Source of the DNA: Colocasia esculenta
Lineage: Eukaryota; Streptophyta; Magnoliopsida; Alismatales; Araceae
Assembly (NCBI GenBank): GCA_014218235.1
Contig: CM024756.1
Location: forward strand, 76,072,152-76,136,151
Direction of reading: 5' to 3'
DNA length: 64,000 nt
The notes below the pieces were generated by a model. That model had not been told where the DNA came from. It searched no databases and saw only the letters and a program-made list of their open reading frames with translations. Positions 54,576 to 64,000 of the stretch are shown one piece after another. Within the stretch, counting starts at the first letter, position 1; every line of letters begins with the position of its first letter. The position numbers and the translations under genes are program-made.

Positions 54576-55901
54576 TTAAGGTTGATGGACAGGGGCATCA
54601 TCATCAGATCCATCTTCCACTAGTCCTTCCACAAACACATCCACATGAACATTTTCTTCAGACTCCCGCTGTATTGGTGCCACTAAGGGTTCTTCAGTAA
54701 CTGTATCTAAATTTTCCATCTGCACATCAGCTGTGGAAAATTCTTGACGCTCTCCCTCAATAGGAGCTTCCTTCTCAACAGGAGCTTCCTCCTCCACAAG
54801 AGCTTCCTCCGCATGAGTGTCAACAAGCATTTCCTGTACAACAGAAGTTTCCACAACAGGTTCAACCATAATGTTTGCATCTTCTTGTTGCACAAAAGAT
54901 TCAACAAGTTCAATATGCTCAGGAAGTATATCCTCAATTCTTCGATCAAGGATAACAGGTGCAACTATCTCTGCATTCATATCATCAATCTCAACTTCTA
55001 GAGTGGAGAGAGCTTCTGCACAGTGAACATCTACCATAATGACTTCTCCTGTTGCCATAGATTCCTTGGACCATACATTTCCAGATAGAGTAAATCCACT
55101 TTTCATGAGATTTCTTGTTCTAATGGGCTGGCCCATTTTTTTTAACAACTCCCCTTCCAAGTCTACTTCAAAATGATGAAATATTTTTGTGAGTAGATAA
55201 GAATAGGGAAGAGGGATTGCCATCTTGTTCTTCACATCCCAAAGAAGATAAGTTGTGGCTTTCATCTTCTCAAATATAATTTGTGCCACATTTACCTTCT
55301 AATTTTGCACGGCCCAGAACATGACATCTGCATCCCCTTTTGTACATTGGGAGAAATTGGCAGCATGGGGTACTAAAATTTGACATACAATGAAATGTAG
55401 AAATCTGTTGAAGATAGTAAATTGATTTATATTGATCTTCCCATCTTTTAGCTTATACTCTATTCCAATGATATCGAGCCCCTTAACATGAATATCTACT
55501 GAGTTTATGAGACTGTGACCTTCTTTGGAACAATCAAATAACTCCTCTAAAAGATCAAAGGTTATTCTTATGTGCTTACCTTTGACGGATGATACCAGTG
55601 ATCCTCCATCTTCAGATTGAAGATAGGTGTAAAACACCTTCACTAAATGAGGGCAACTAGGTTCAGAAACTGTGCATAATCTTGTCCACTTCATCCTTTC
55701 TTGGGCTTCCATGATACTGCCCATGCCATGCTTGTTCAAATCTGCCAAATCCATAGCCTTCTTTTCGTAAATCTTGATCTTGATAGTCTGATATCTCTGG
55801 AGCTGATTTACCATGAGGAACTCTGCATTGTATCCTCCCAGACTGCTAGAACTCTCTGATTTGGCCATGATAATTGAAAAAGGAAGAATCTTCAGGCTCA
55901 C
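54576..55901 (-). pseudogene. Co3 ORF3, N-terminal half
   Basis: One frame from about 55901 (the start MAKSESSSSLGGYNAEF, at 55868, parallels MAAPAIAGSVGGYSAEY of Co2) to 54576, with a single TAG at 55299-55301. Conserved blocks: LVSSVKGKHIRI, NRFLHFIVCQILVPHAANFS, PLPYSYLLTKIFHHFEVDL, IRTRNLMKSGFTL and RRIEDILPEHIEL, then a Glu/Ala-rich acidic stretch of VEEEAPVEKEAPIEGE type. Similarity to Co2 is high at protein level and low at DNA level in the linker, as expected for a formerly selected protein. Function unknown. Confidence 0.78.
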
Positions 55902-56303
55902 AAGGGTAGGAGAGCAAAACCCCTCAAGAAATTCGAGCGGGAAGAATCAAGAATCTCAAAGAGAAGAGAGAGGCTCTTTCGAACTCGCGAAACAGTAGGA
56001 GGGTTTCACAGAGCTTGGAGTCGAAAGGGCACGAAGAGAGAGAGAGAGAATCGATAGAGAATGGGTTACAACTCATCAAAAAAAAAGGTAATCAAAATAT
56101 GTAGGGTACTGGTTACACAACCCGAAAAAATAAGATGTATCGATTTATGAAAAGCTTATACACCAAAGATATCGATTGCGGACGAAGTCATATCGATAGA
56201 AGATAAAACATAAGAAAGGATAGAATCGATTTGTATAAAAGAGATGAATAATTTTTACTCTAAAATAAATTGATGTACTTCAGTTATATGTAGATAAATA
56301 CCT
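55902..56303. other. Co3 spacer between pol and ORF3
   Basis: No gene. It has an AGAGAG run (56035-56048) and five ATCGAT sites, two of which, ATATCGAT at 56169-56176 and 56190-56197, start 21 bp apart. Confidence 0.65.
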
Positions 56304-56539
56304 TACAAATTGCACGTGCCTATTTCCCTTCTAAGAGAGGTGAATCTCTCTTCATGTGAGGCCTTTGCAAGGATGCCTGCTAACTGATTTAAAGTATCTA
56401 TAAAAGAAATACTAATATTATCATTAGCTACATGATCTCTAATGAAATGATACTGAACATCAATATGTTTGGTCCTCGAGTGCTACACAGGATTTTTGGT
56501 GAGATTAATAGTACTGGTGTTGTCATAGAGCAGTGGAAC
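56304..56539 (-). pseudogene. Co3 RNase H, C-terminal end
   Basis: Reverse-strand sequence matching Co2 17100-17335 (the region of SRTKHIEV-type and the final SLRREIGTC block), ending in TAA at 56306-56304. It is cut at 56539/56540 by the GyA3 LTR and continues at 60103. Confidence 0.85.
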
Positions 56540-59500
56540 TGTCACGCCCCCGATTTTAGCAGCGGAATTTAATCAGGAACGTGACAAACAAGCAAGCATT
56601 TCAGAAGCCATAGACAATAGGGCCCATAATTCAATAATCAAACTGTTTTATTCATCATAAATGATTACTACAATCTCCAATGTCAAAATAAGAACAATTC
56701 TCTACTACCAGTCTAATCTATCTATCAAAGAAAGACAAAATTACAATAATGACTATTCTTTCACTAACTAACTAAACAATGACTCTCTATGGTGTATGTC
56801 ACGCTCGGCGCACAAGTCCCATCATCAAATGTACTCCTCATCTCCACTACCTGAAATGTTAGAAGGCAGGTATGAGCAAACTAGCCCAGTAGGATTTATA
56901 TCTCAATGTGCAGGCAATAATATACTTGATTAACGCTTTAAGAACTAGGCAAGCACGAGTAATTAAACTAAATGATAAACATGACAAAATCGATGACAAA
57001 GTGCTAATAGGATATCATGCAGACAGGAACGTATCGAGACATTAGAATTTTGACTATCCATGTATGAGGTGTTTTTCATGAGACAAGCAAGTACTTTACT
57101 TCATTCAAGCAATAACAGGTAACAGTAATTGAACAATAGCAATGCAATAGGAGAGTTTGATAGTAGACGTTCAATAACATGACAGTAACAATTCAGTAAT
57201 AGTCAATGGTAGTGTAGTAACAATGCAGTACGTCTGAACTAATAGACTAACATAACAGTTTAACAGTCAGATGTCTAGCTAATTCAGAACAGTCAGTTAG
57301 AACCGGTGCGAATGCAGACACCGTCATTAGCCCCTGTAGGTATTTTCGGGTGGCTCTCTGCCCCCAGGACTAGATTGGAGCCCCTCGAACACTCTCCGTG
57401 CCCTCAGCAGCATGCATTCAAGTCCAGTAGAGTCACAAGACTTGTTATAGCGCTAGACAGTTCAGCACAGTAGGAGCCACAACAGCTCATAGGGTTCAAA
57501 GAGTGTATTTTCAAGAGTTCAAGAATGTCATGTCAGGAGGCCCGAGAACATAAGTATGATCATATCACGGGACAATTTTTCACTAGTAGTTCGAGACTCA
57601 TATCGAGAGCGAGTTAAAGAGTATGTATCACGAAAAAATTTGTCGAGAAGGGTAATGACTATCAATTCAATAACAATGGTTCGATGTCTTATAAAGGGTG
57701 TCATGTCAATAATGATCTCAAGCATAACAAGTTATGTGAACATGATAGCAATGGTCAAGTTTGAAGTTTGGCAGCATAACGGCGCAATTTACACTTTATT
57801 TATCTCTTTACTTTAATGGCTTAAGTTCAATCCTTCAAATCACACTCACGAGAACAAGATGAGAGCGGAAGTGCACGCTATCTCCAAGGAACTTCAAGGG
57901 TACAACCAACTCGGTCTCATGAGGGAATCCATGGAGTATGGAGATTTACGGAGGTCTTAGAAAAAAGGTCACTTGTCTATCGATACAGAATTACCAACAG
58001 ACAGTTTCTAATTCCCCAAGAAAGGGCTGCCTATGAGTGCAAGTGTGTGGTGATGTACATATCTCAATCCACAATCCATCGGTTTCAATCTTGCGGAAAA
58101 ACAATTAACATGCTAACATGAGGTGGAACTATGCAATTAAGTAAACATGGTTTGCAATATTTTACGATAGAAATTAATCACTTTAACAAGCTAGAACAAT
58201 AGATGATTCAATCAATAGTTTGCAAGAGTAGATCATAGCATTAGTGAACAATTAGAATAGTCCTCACATTGTTATGTCTTTAACATGGGTTGCTGGCTTT
58301 TAGGTCATTAGACAGACTATACAATGCATCTTAAGAACATATCCTGCATGACTAACATTAAACATTGTAAAAATAGGTCTCGGGTAGGCCTAGAAATCCG
58401 CATCGGACACAGTCGACGCCTTTCATAACGCCGTGTACAGTCGAAACATGACTAACTATGAAGAATTTAAATCGCGACGGCCTCCGTCGTCGCCTTTATT
58501 CTTGAATCACGACGGGACACCCCGTCACGTTCATGAAATGCATTTAAAATAAGAATATGAAAATAGCCTAAAAACCTTAGGCGGGAAAACGAGTTGAATC
58601 GCGACGGGGGTCCACGTCGCGTTTCATGTAGGCGCTGAAAACCACGCAGCGCACAATTTGAGGCGCCAAAGCCATACGGGTGCACTAAAAATTGTGACAT
58701 AGGGCCCGGTCACAATTCACATGAACGCGTCGGACTCATGCGTCACAGTCATGCAAGCCAAAACGCAACGCCTGGTCCCGTCGCGTTTTGGGTTCTTACC
58801 CGAAAACGCAGAAAACAGGTGCTCTATCCATGCAACACTTATAAATTATAATCTACGGGTTTTGGGACAAAAGTGTCAACATGAAACTTGTTTGAAACAT
58901 GGAATAGAAGATAACTATGGTTTTGGAATCATTAAAAATGGCCTCGGGATGCATGAGAAATCAACATGAACATAAAATGCTATTAACATGTGTGACTTTG
59001 GCAAAACGCTTACAACTTGAGATGTATTCAATGAAAATTGATGAAATCACTTGGACATGAAAGTAGACTCGATGCTCTACACATTGGTATATGATTTATT
59101 AAGATTTGGCTCGAGATCACCTACCTTTTGGGTTGAAGAAGTCCCATTCTCTAGATAGTCCTCGTTCAGACCACTTGTTGGAGAACGCTTAATACTCTCG
59201 ATCCTATAGATGAAAATTGGGGAAACCAGTGGGATTAAAAACTAGACTCGACCCTCTTTCCATGAATATAAGTCTTGCATGGTTTGGTTAGGGTTTGCCT
59301 TACCTTTGGTCGACTCCAAGAAGAGCTATCTGTACAAGTTGATGCAGAACGTAGCAGAGAAGAAGCTCCGAGTTGGGGTGGTTTCCTCATCCTTTGGGTG
59401 CTCAAGAATAGCCTCCCACGACCCCAACAATGTGTATTTTCGTCCCCTAGGGTTTCATGGCATGAATATATACATCTGGAGTGTTTTAGAAGTCTGATTG

Positions 59501-60097
59501 GGTGTAGGAAAGGAAAGGTGCAGTTTTGGCATTCCACCATCCATATTTTGACGATCTCTCACCCCAATAGTGTATGTGAGGCTTTAGGAAATCTCCCACC
59601 ATGGTTAGCCACAAAATTGGGTTGCCAAGAAAGACTAATTGCCTTGGGATTTGCCCTAATTACCTCCTTCTATTTTCAGCTCAATTAGGGTTATGAATTG
59701 TTGGGTATTTTTCTTTCTCCATTTAATTCTTGGGCCAAAAGTGATCCATTGGCCCAATCCCGATCATGGGTCATCAATACATGGTGTTGGAAGACTATCC
59801 CACATGTTTATTTAATTTATGATCATGTTATATTTCCATGTTAACAGTTTTCCAACTTAGTTTCCTAATTTGGATAATCAGTCACATTGTGACGTACACT
59901 TGGCCAATCAGATTTTTCATTGCATGAACTTCTTTGTGGAACATTTAGGAATATTATTTAGTGTTGAACAACTATTTTTACCGAATTTTTCGATGGGTTC
60001 TTGTTCATACAATAATGGTACGCATGTTTCTATTATTTCGACATTATAGAAATTATTATTTTGAATTTTTAATTACTGAATTTTCCGAGGTGCTACA
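56540..60097 (-). repeat. GyA3 solo LTR
   Basis: 3558 bp, TGTCACGCCC to GAGGTGCTACA on the plus strand, flanked by GGAAC at 56535-56539 and 60098-60102. Only one LTR is present and the interrupted Co3 RNase H continues across it, so this is the product of recombination between the two LTRs of a full element. The open frames inside (57556, 58721, 59275) are LTR sequence, as they fall in the same LTR positions as unrelated frames in GyA1 and GyA2. Confidence 0.95.
58470..58788. repeat. GCGAC/GTCGC inverted-repeat array, GyA3 LTR
   Basis: Six units of exactly 9-bp arm, 10-bp spacer, 9-bp arm start at 58470, 58505, 58597, 58690, 58723 and 58761. Examples: AATCGCGAC at 58597-58605 with GTCGCGTTT at 58616-58624, and AATTGTGAC at 58690-58698 with GTCACAATT at 58709-58717, a perfect inverted pair even though the core has changed from GCGAC to GTGAC. 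Confidence 0.93.
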
Positions 60098-60102
60098 GGA
60101 AC

Positions 60103-61147
60103 AGTCTTGATATGTAATCCATAGTCTTCAATTTGTTGTTTGATCTAAAGAAGTTGAGTGCAGTAGCTCCCAGTAGCCACATATTCAACTTCAGCAGTTG
60201 CTAAGGCTACTGAGTTTTGTTTCTTTGAAGACCATGAGATCAAACATCCTGCAGGAAACTGACAACAACCACTGGTGCTTTTTCTATCTACCTTGCATTC
60301 AGCATAATCAGCATCTAGGTAACCAATTAAATTGATTTCGCAGGTTTTAAGATACCATCGACCTAAGTCATGAGTATGAGCTAAATATCTGAAAAAAATT
60401 TTGCTGAAATCAAGTGAGATTCCTTGGGATCAGATTGATATCTAGCACATATGCATACACCAAATAAAATGTCAGGCCTACTAGTAGTTAAGTAAAGTAG
60501 TGAACCAATCATACCTTTATAAAGCTTTTTGTCCACTTTCTTACCTTATGGATCACTATCTAACCTTATTGAGGTACTTATTGGAGTTGGTAAAAACTTT
60601 GCATTGTCAAATCCAAATTTATTTAATAATTCCTTGGTGTATTTGATTTGACTAATGTGAGTGCCTTCTTTGCCTTGTTCAATTTGTAGTCCAAGAAAAT
60701 AATTGAGCTCCCCCATCATGCTCATTTTGAATTCTCCCTGCATTAACTTTTCAAAGTACTTGCAAAGAGATTCGTCAGTAGATCCAAAGATGATGTCATC
60801 AACATAAATTTATACAATTAATATATTTTTAGTACATGATTTAATAAATAGAGTGATATCTACTTTTCCTCTAATGAAATCATGATTTAAAAGGAATGCT
60901 TCATATCAAGCTCTAGGTGCTTGTTTCAGACCATATAAAACTTTATACAATTTAACAACATAATTAGGATGGTCTATATCATCGAAACTAGGAGGTTGTT
61001 CTACATAGACCTTCTCTTTTATAAAACCATTCAAAAATGTTGTTTTTACATCCATTTGAAAAAGTTTTAAATCTAATGCAGATGCATATACTAGTAAAAT
61101 TCGAATAGCCTCATTTCTAGCCACTAGTGCATAGGTTTCATCAAAGT
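60103..61147 (-). pseudogene. Co3 reverse transcriptase and RNase H N-terminal part
   Basis: Reading leftwards: ARNEAIRILLVYASALDLKLFQMDVK, FLNGFIKEKVYVEQPPSF, LYGLKQAPRA (61124-60906), the catalytic region at about 60800 in a broken frame, LNYFLGLQIEQGKEG (60743-60546), SLLYLT and the DADYAECKVDRKSTSG block of RNase H near 60300. Stops and shifts are frequent. The left edge is the GyA3 insertion, the right edge the GyB2 insertion. Confidence 0.88.
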
Positions 61148-61152
61148 CTATG

Positions 61153-64000
61153 TGTGACGGCCCTGGATATTTATGCCCAATAAGGCCCCATATCTAGATC
61201 CGCCTCCCGCGAATGGACCGAAGTCTCGCAAGGGATAGCTCGTACACGTGTCCAATAAGAATATAAAAGACAACCACAACAGTATAGGACACAAGAAAGT
61301 ACATGTGCTCAAATCTATATATAACAATTGACAATTGTCCCAATACATTATTACATGTCCAATAAAAAGAATACAACTACTTAGGGTATACCCCGAGGGA
61401 GCACAAGCTCACACAACATGACTAACTCTATTGTTGGTGGTACAAGTCTGCCACAACACCTCCACAAGGCACACAAACGGCAAGCCCTGAAAAAAACTAT
61501 AGGGGAGTGAGCCTCAACAAGTCACAGGCTCAGTAGGGACCACCCAAAAACAACACACAAAACTAAAGAGACCTCAACCCCAGAGGGTCTCACTGGCAAC
61601 ACCGATAGCCAAACCATATCATGCTCACAACAAAACATAATAAATAACATCTAAAGAATATATCTCACTAGCTAGCACAAATCCCAGAGGATAAAAGAGA
61701 CAACAGGACTAGCACAGCACTGCTAGTCTGCCCAACAACTGAAATGCCTAGGCCACATGCCTCACAGGCAAACCATTATAACAATTGGTTTCCTAAGCTA
61801 TAAGCCTCACAGGCAACCTACCCACAAAGGGTAACAAGGCTAGCATCAGCAAGCCAATTAGTCACACATTTAAACCACAATCAGAAGCTTACCTAAAGAA
61901 AGGTAAAACACGAAGTGTGAAAGGTCACACCACTTGACCTTCACGAAACACAAGACCACTTCAACACCTAAAATGGCTGGTACGCAACGTACCATAACAC
62001 AAAGCTACACACGAAGGGTATAGGTACCTACTACCACGAGGTACCACAACTGAACCACAACTAGAATCATGCCACCATTAGGGCACACCACAACCGTAAA
62101 ACCTCAACCAACCTGTCACTCACACAAGCCACCACCAGTGGCAAAGCACGAGTCGGAAAGGAACGATGCCACCACATGTGAACGGACTATTGGTTCATGA
62201 CGCCAGTATCCAACCTGGACAACGCAGGTAACGACCCTCTTTATACCGGTACGGATATACCATCCCACATCGATATAAAGAACGCCATTACAGTGGGACA
62301 TTTACCCAATAATTGTACACAAGGCTAAATATACACAAATATAAATAACACATGGCAACGGAATTTAAAAGAACTGAATTAGGATTTGTATTCCATCATC
62401 AACATTTTATCCACAGTCCATATAGAAATAAAAGAGCTAAACAGTTCATAAATAAGAGACAAAAGAGTACAATGTCCACATTAGACTACGCAGAGTCTTT
62501 ATTACATTTTTTTTTCTCAAATAAGGGAAAATACAATAATATGTCCAATCTTAATCTCCTACTCCCGCTCCGAGTCGCTCCTAGTGATCTCCTCGGAAGA
62601 AGTAGTAGTCTCAATACCTGTACGCCGAAGCAAGAATGAGTTCATGGAACTCAACAAGTAACGCTAAGCACACAAAACTTACATGTACTGCATGTCATCT
62701 ACATTTGATATCACACTTAGGCATAGAATTTAACAATCTTAACAATTAGAATCCTAAACATGAGTTCTACACATTTTTCACATGACATTCATTTTATATG
62801 AAGTATTTACTAGCTAAATGCCTATCACATGCTTTCTACACAATTATCAATATGTCAACTCAATCACATGTTCATAGCATTTATACATGTACAAAATAAC
62901 ATTTATTACCTTAAGCATGGAAACTACTTACAAAAGAAACACAATTCCCTAACATGGATTCTAAATCATTTACACATGGAACTACTTGTTATAGACAAGT
63001 CACATAGCATATAAGACTATCAATTTACATGCTATCACAAGAGTTTAAACTAACACATGCTCATTTACACAATCTCACAATTTATACATGCACTTTCACT
63101 TAACACAAATTCACATTTATTAATGCTGTGACACATAGCCCAAACCACCAAAGAAGGACACACACTAATCACCACACATAATCATCACCTAGGCACACTA
63201 GTGACAATTCTTAGTTACTACGCAGAACCGGGAGAAGCACTCTCCACCCTAACCAGCGATACTTGTTCGCCTACAGGATTTAATCCCAATGCCCGTGGGA
63301 TATCACACACTTGAACTTTCCCGTGGGGGCTTTACCACAATATAGTTCCACAGCCCTCTAGGTAGCAGTGTCACCCTTGGCACACTTTCACATTTTTAAT
63401 ACATAATTTCACATCATTTTTGACACATTTCTTGTATTCATATCTATACACATATTTCAGATTCCCTATCATGGTACTACTGTTGGTGAGGTTACATCAT
63501 TTTATATGTCATTAGCATGCTGTAATTAAAAAGGTTTTAAACAATAATTATATTAATCATGGCTTAAGAAATCATTTAAGATGGAATAAATAAGATTGTA
63601 CTTACGGTTTATCAATTCTCATGAAATTTTAACCACAGGTTACTTACTGTTCACACATAACACAGACGAATTTCCACATTTTTCTGATGATTTTACTATT
63701 TTCTAAAATTAAAATAGTGATCAAATTTTTTATTAAAATAATCAAATTCACAATATTGTTAACATTCAGTCTCACAATTTATTCTTCACATGCATACTGA
63801 CAATACCAATCATGTGTACATTTTCAGGAATTTATCTACTTTCGTAGAATTAGATAGATTTTCTACACAATCTAGTCATGCTCACTATTTCTATTTCCAG
63901 AAAACATATTAATTCACACAGTCAGCAGATCATTCCCAAAATTTGACAACATGTTCTACTAATAGTGTACACATCACATGAATTTTTTGACATTGATCTC
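61153..64000 (-). repeat. GyB2, gypsy LTR running off the window
   Basis: Starts TGTGACGGCCCTGG on the plus strand, the reverse of an LTR end, exactly where Co3 RT stops. The probable target bases are CTATG at 61148-61152; the second copy would lie beyond 64000. Reversed, the block CTATCCCTTGCGAGACTTCGG (about 61238-61210) resembles the end of the GyD LTR, and 63200-63370 resembles GyB1 5395-5600, so it belongs to the same broad gypsy group. No gene is visible in its 2.8 kb. Confidence 0.82.

Larger units (their letters stand above)
52821..61152 (-). mobile_element. Co3, decayed SIRE-like copia element
   Basis: Internal part of a copia element on the reverse strand: RT and RNase H (61147 leftwards, interrupted by GyA3), spacer, and ORF3. 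The 5' part (gag, protease, integrase) lies beyond GyB2 or is lost, and the 3' end is cut off at 52821 by the GyA2 LTR. Protein landmarks match Co2 but the DNA is clearly diverged, so this is a separate, older family member. Confidence 0.88.

Overview
The window reads as the repeat-rich, probably heterochromatic DNA of a flowering plant. Almost every kilobase can be assigned to long-terminal-repeat (LTR) retrotransposons of the Ty3/gypsy and Ty1/copia superfamilies, nested inside each other. I found no convincing host gene, rRNA, complete tRNA or CRISPR array. Primer-binding sites match the 3' end of plant initiator-Met tRNA (TGGTATCAGAGC type). Lineage names (Tekay/Del-like gypsy, SIRE/Maximus-like copia) rest on motif recognition and were not searched.

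Layout, with labels used throughout. GyB1 (1 to about 6175, +): 3' part of a gypsy pol and a truncated 3' LTR. GyA1 (about 6176-36120, -): a decayed gypsy element split by Co1. Co1 (7158-31179, +): a copia element with about 1.36 kb LTRs and target duplication AGCCC. Co2 (11088-23862, -): a much younger copia element inserted into Co1 integrase, target duplication GGTAA. GyD (36121-44947, +): a gypsy element with a truncated left LTR. GyA2 (44948-52820, +): a gag-only deletion derivative of the GyA family whose 3' LTR is interrupted by a copia fragment, Co4 (47986-50003). Co3 (52821-61152, -): a decayed copia element containing a solo GyA-family LTR, GyA3 (56540-60097, target duplication GGAAC). 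GyB2 (61153 to the window end, -): a gypsy LTR inserted into Co3 reverse transcriptase.

Insertion order can be read from the nesting: GyA1 before Co1 before Co2 (LTRs of Co1 differ by roughly 5 percent, those of Co2 by about three substitutions), and Co3 before GyA3 and GyB2.

Two things go beyond ordinary retrotransposon content. First, the LTRs carry family-specific arrays of short motifs with rigid geometry. Co1 has pairs of the palindrome CTGTCGACAG always 21-22 bp apart, in an 83-bp lattice in both LTRs and again at four internal places. The GyA and GyD families have inverted 9-mers built on GCGAC/GTCGC with a spacer of exactly 10 bp, at least 26 times over five LTRs. Co2 and Co4 have TCGTT motifs at a 21/21/17 or 21/17 rhythm. 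Second, all three larger copia elements carry an extra gene after pol (ORF3). Copies in Co2 and Co3 are recognisably homologous over their whole length, and Co2 has a further intact ORF4. A self-recognition system of motif arrays plus an element-encoded nuclear protein is a testable hypothesis, not a demonstrated fact.
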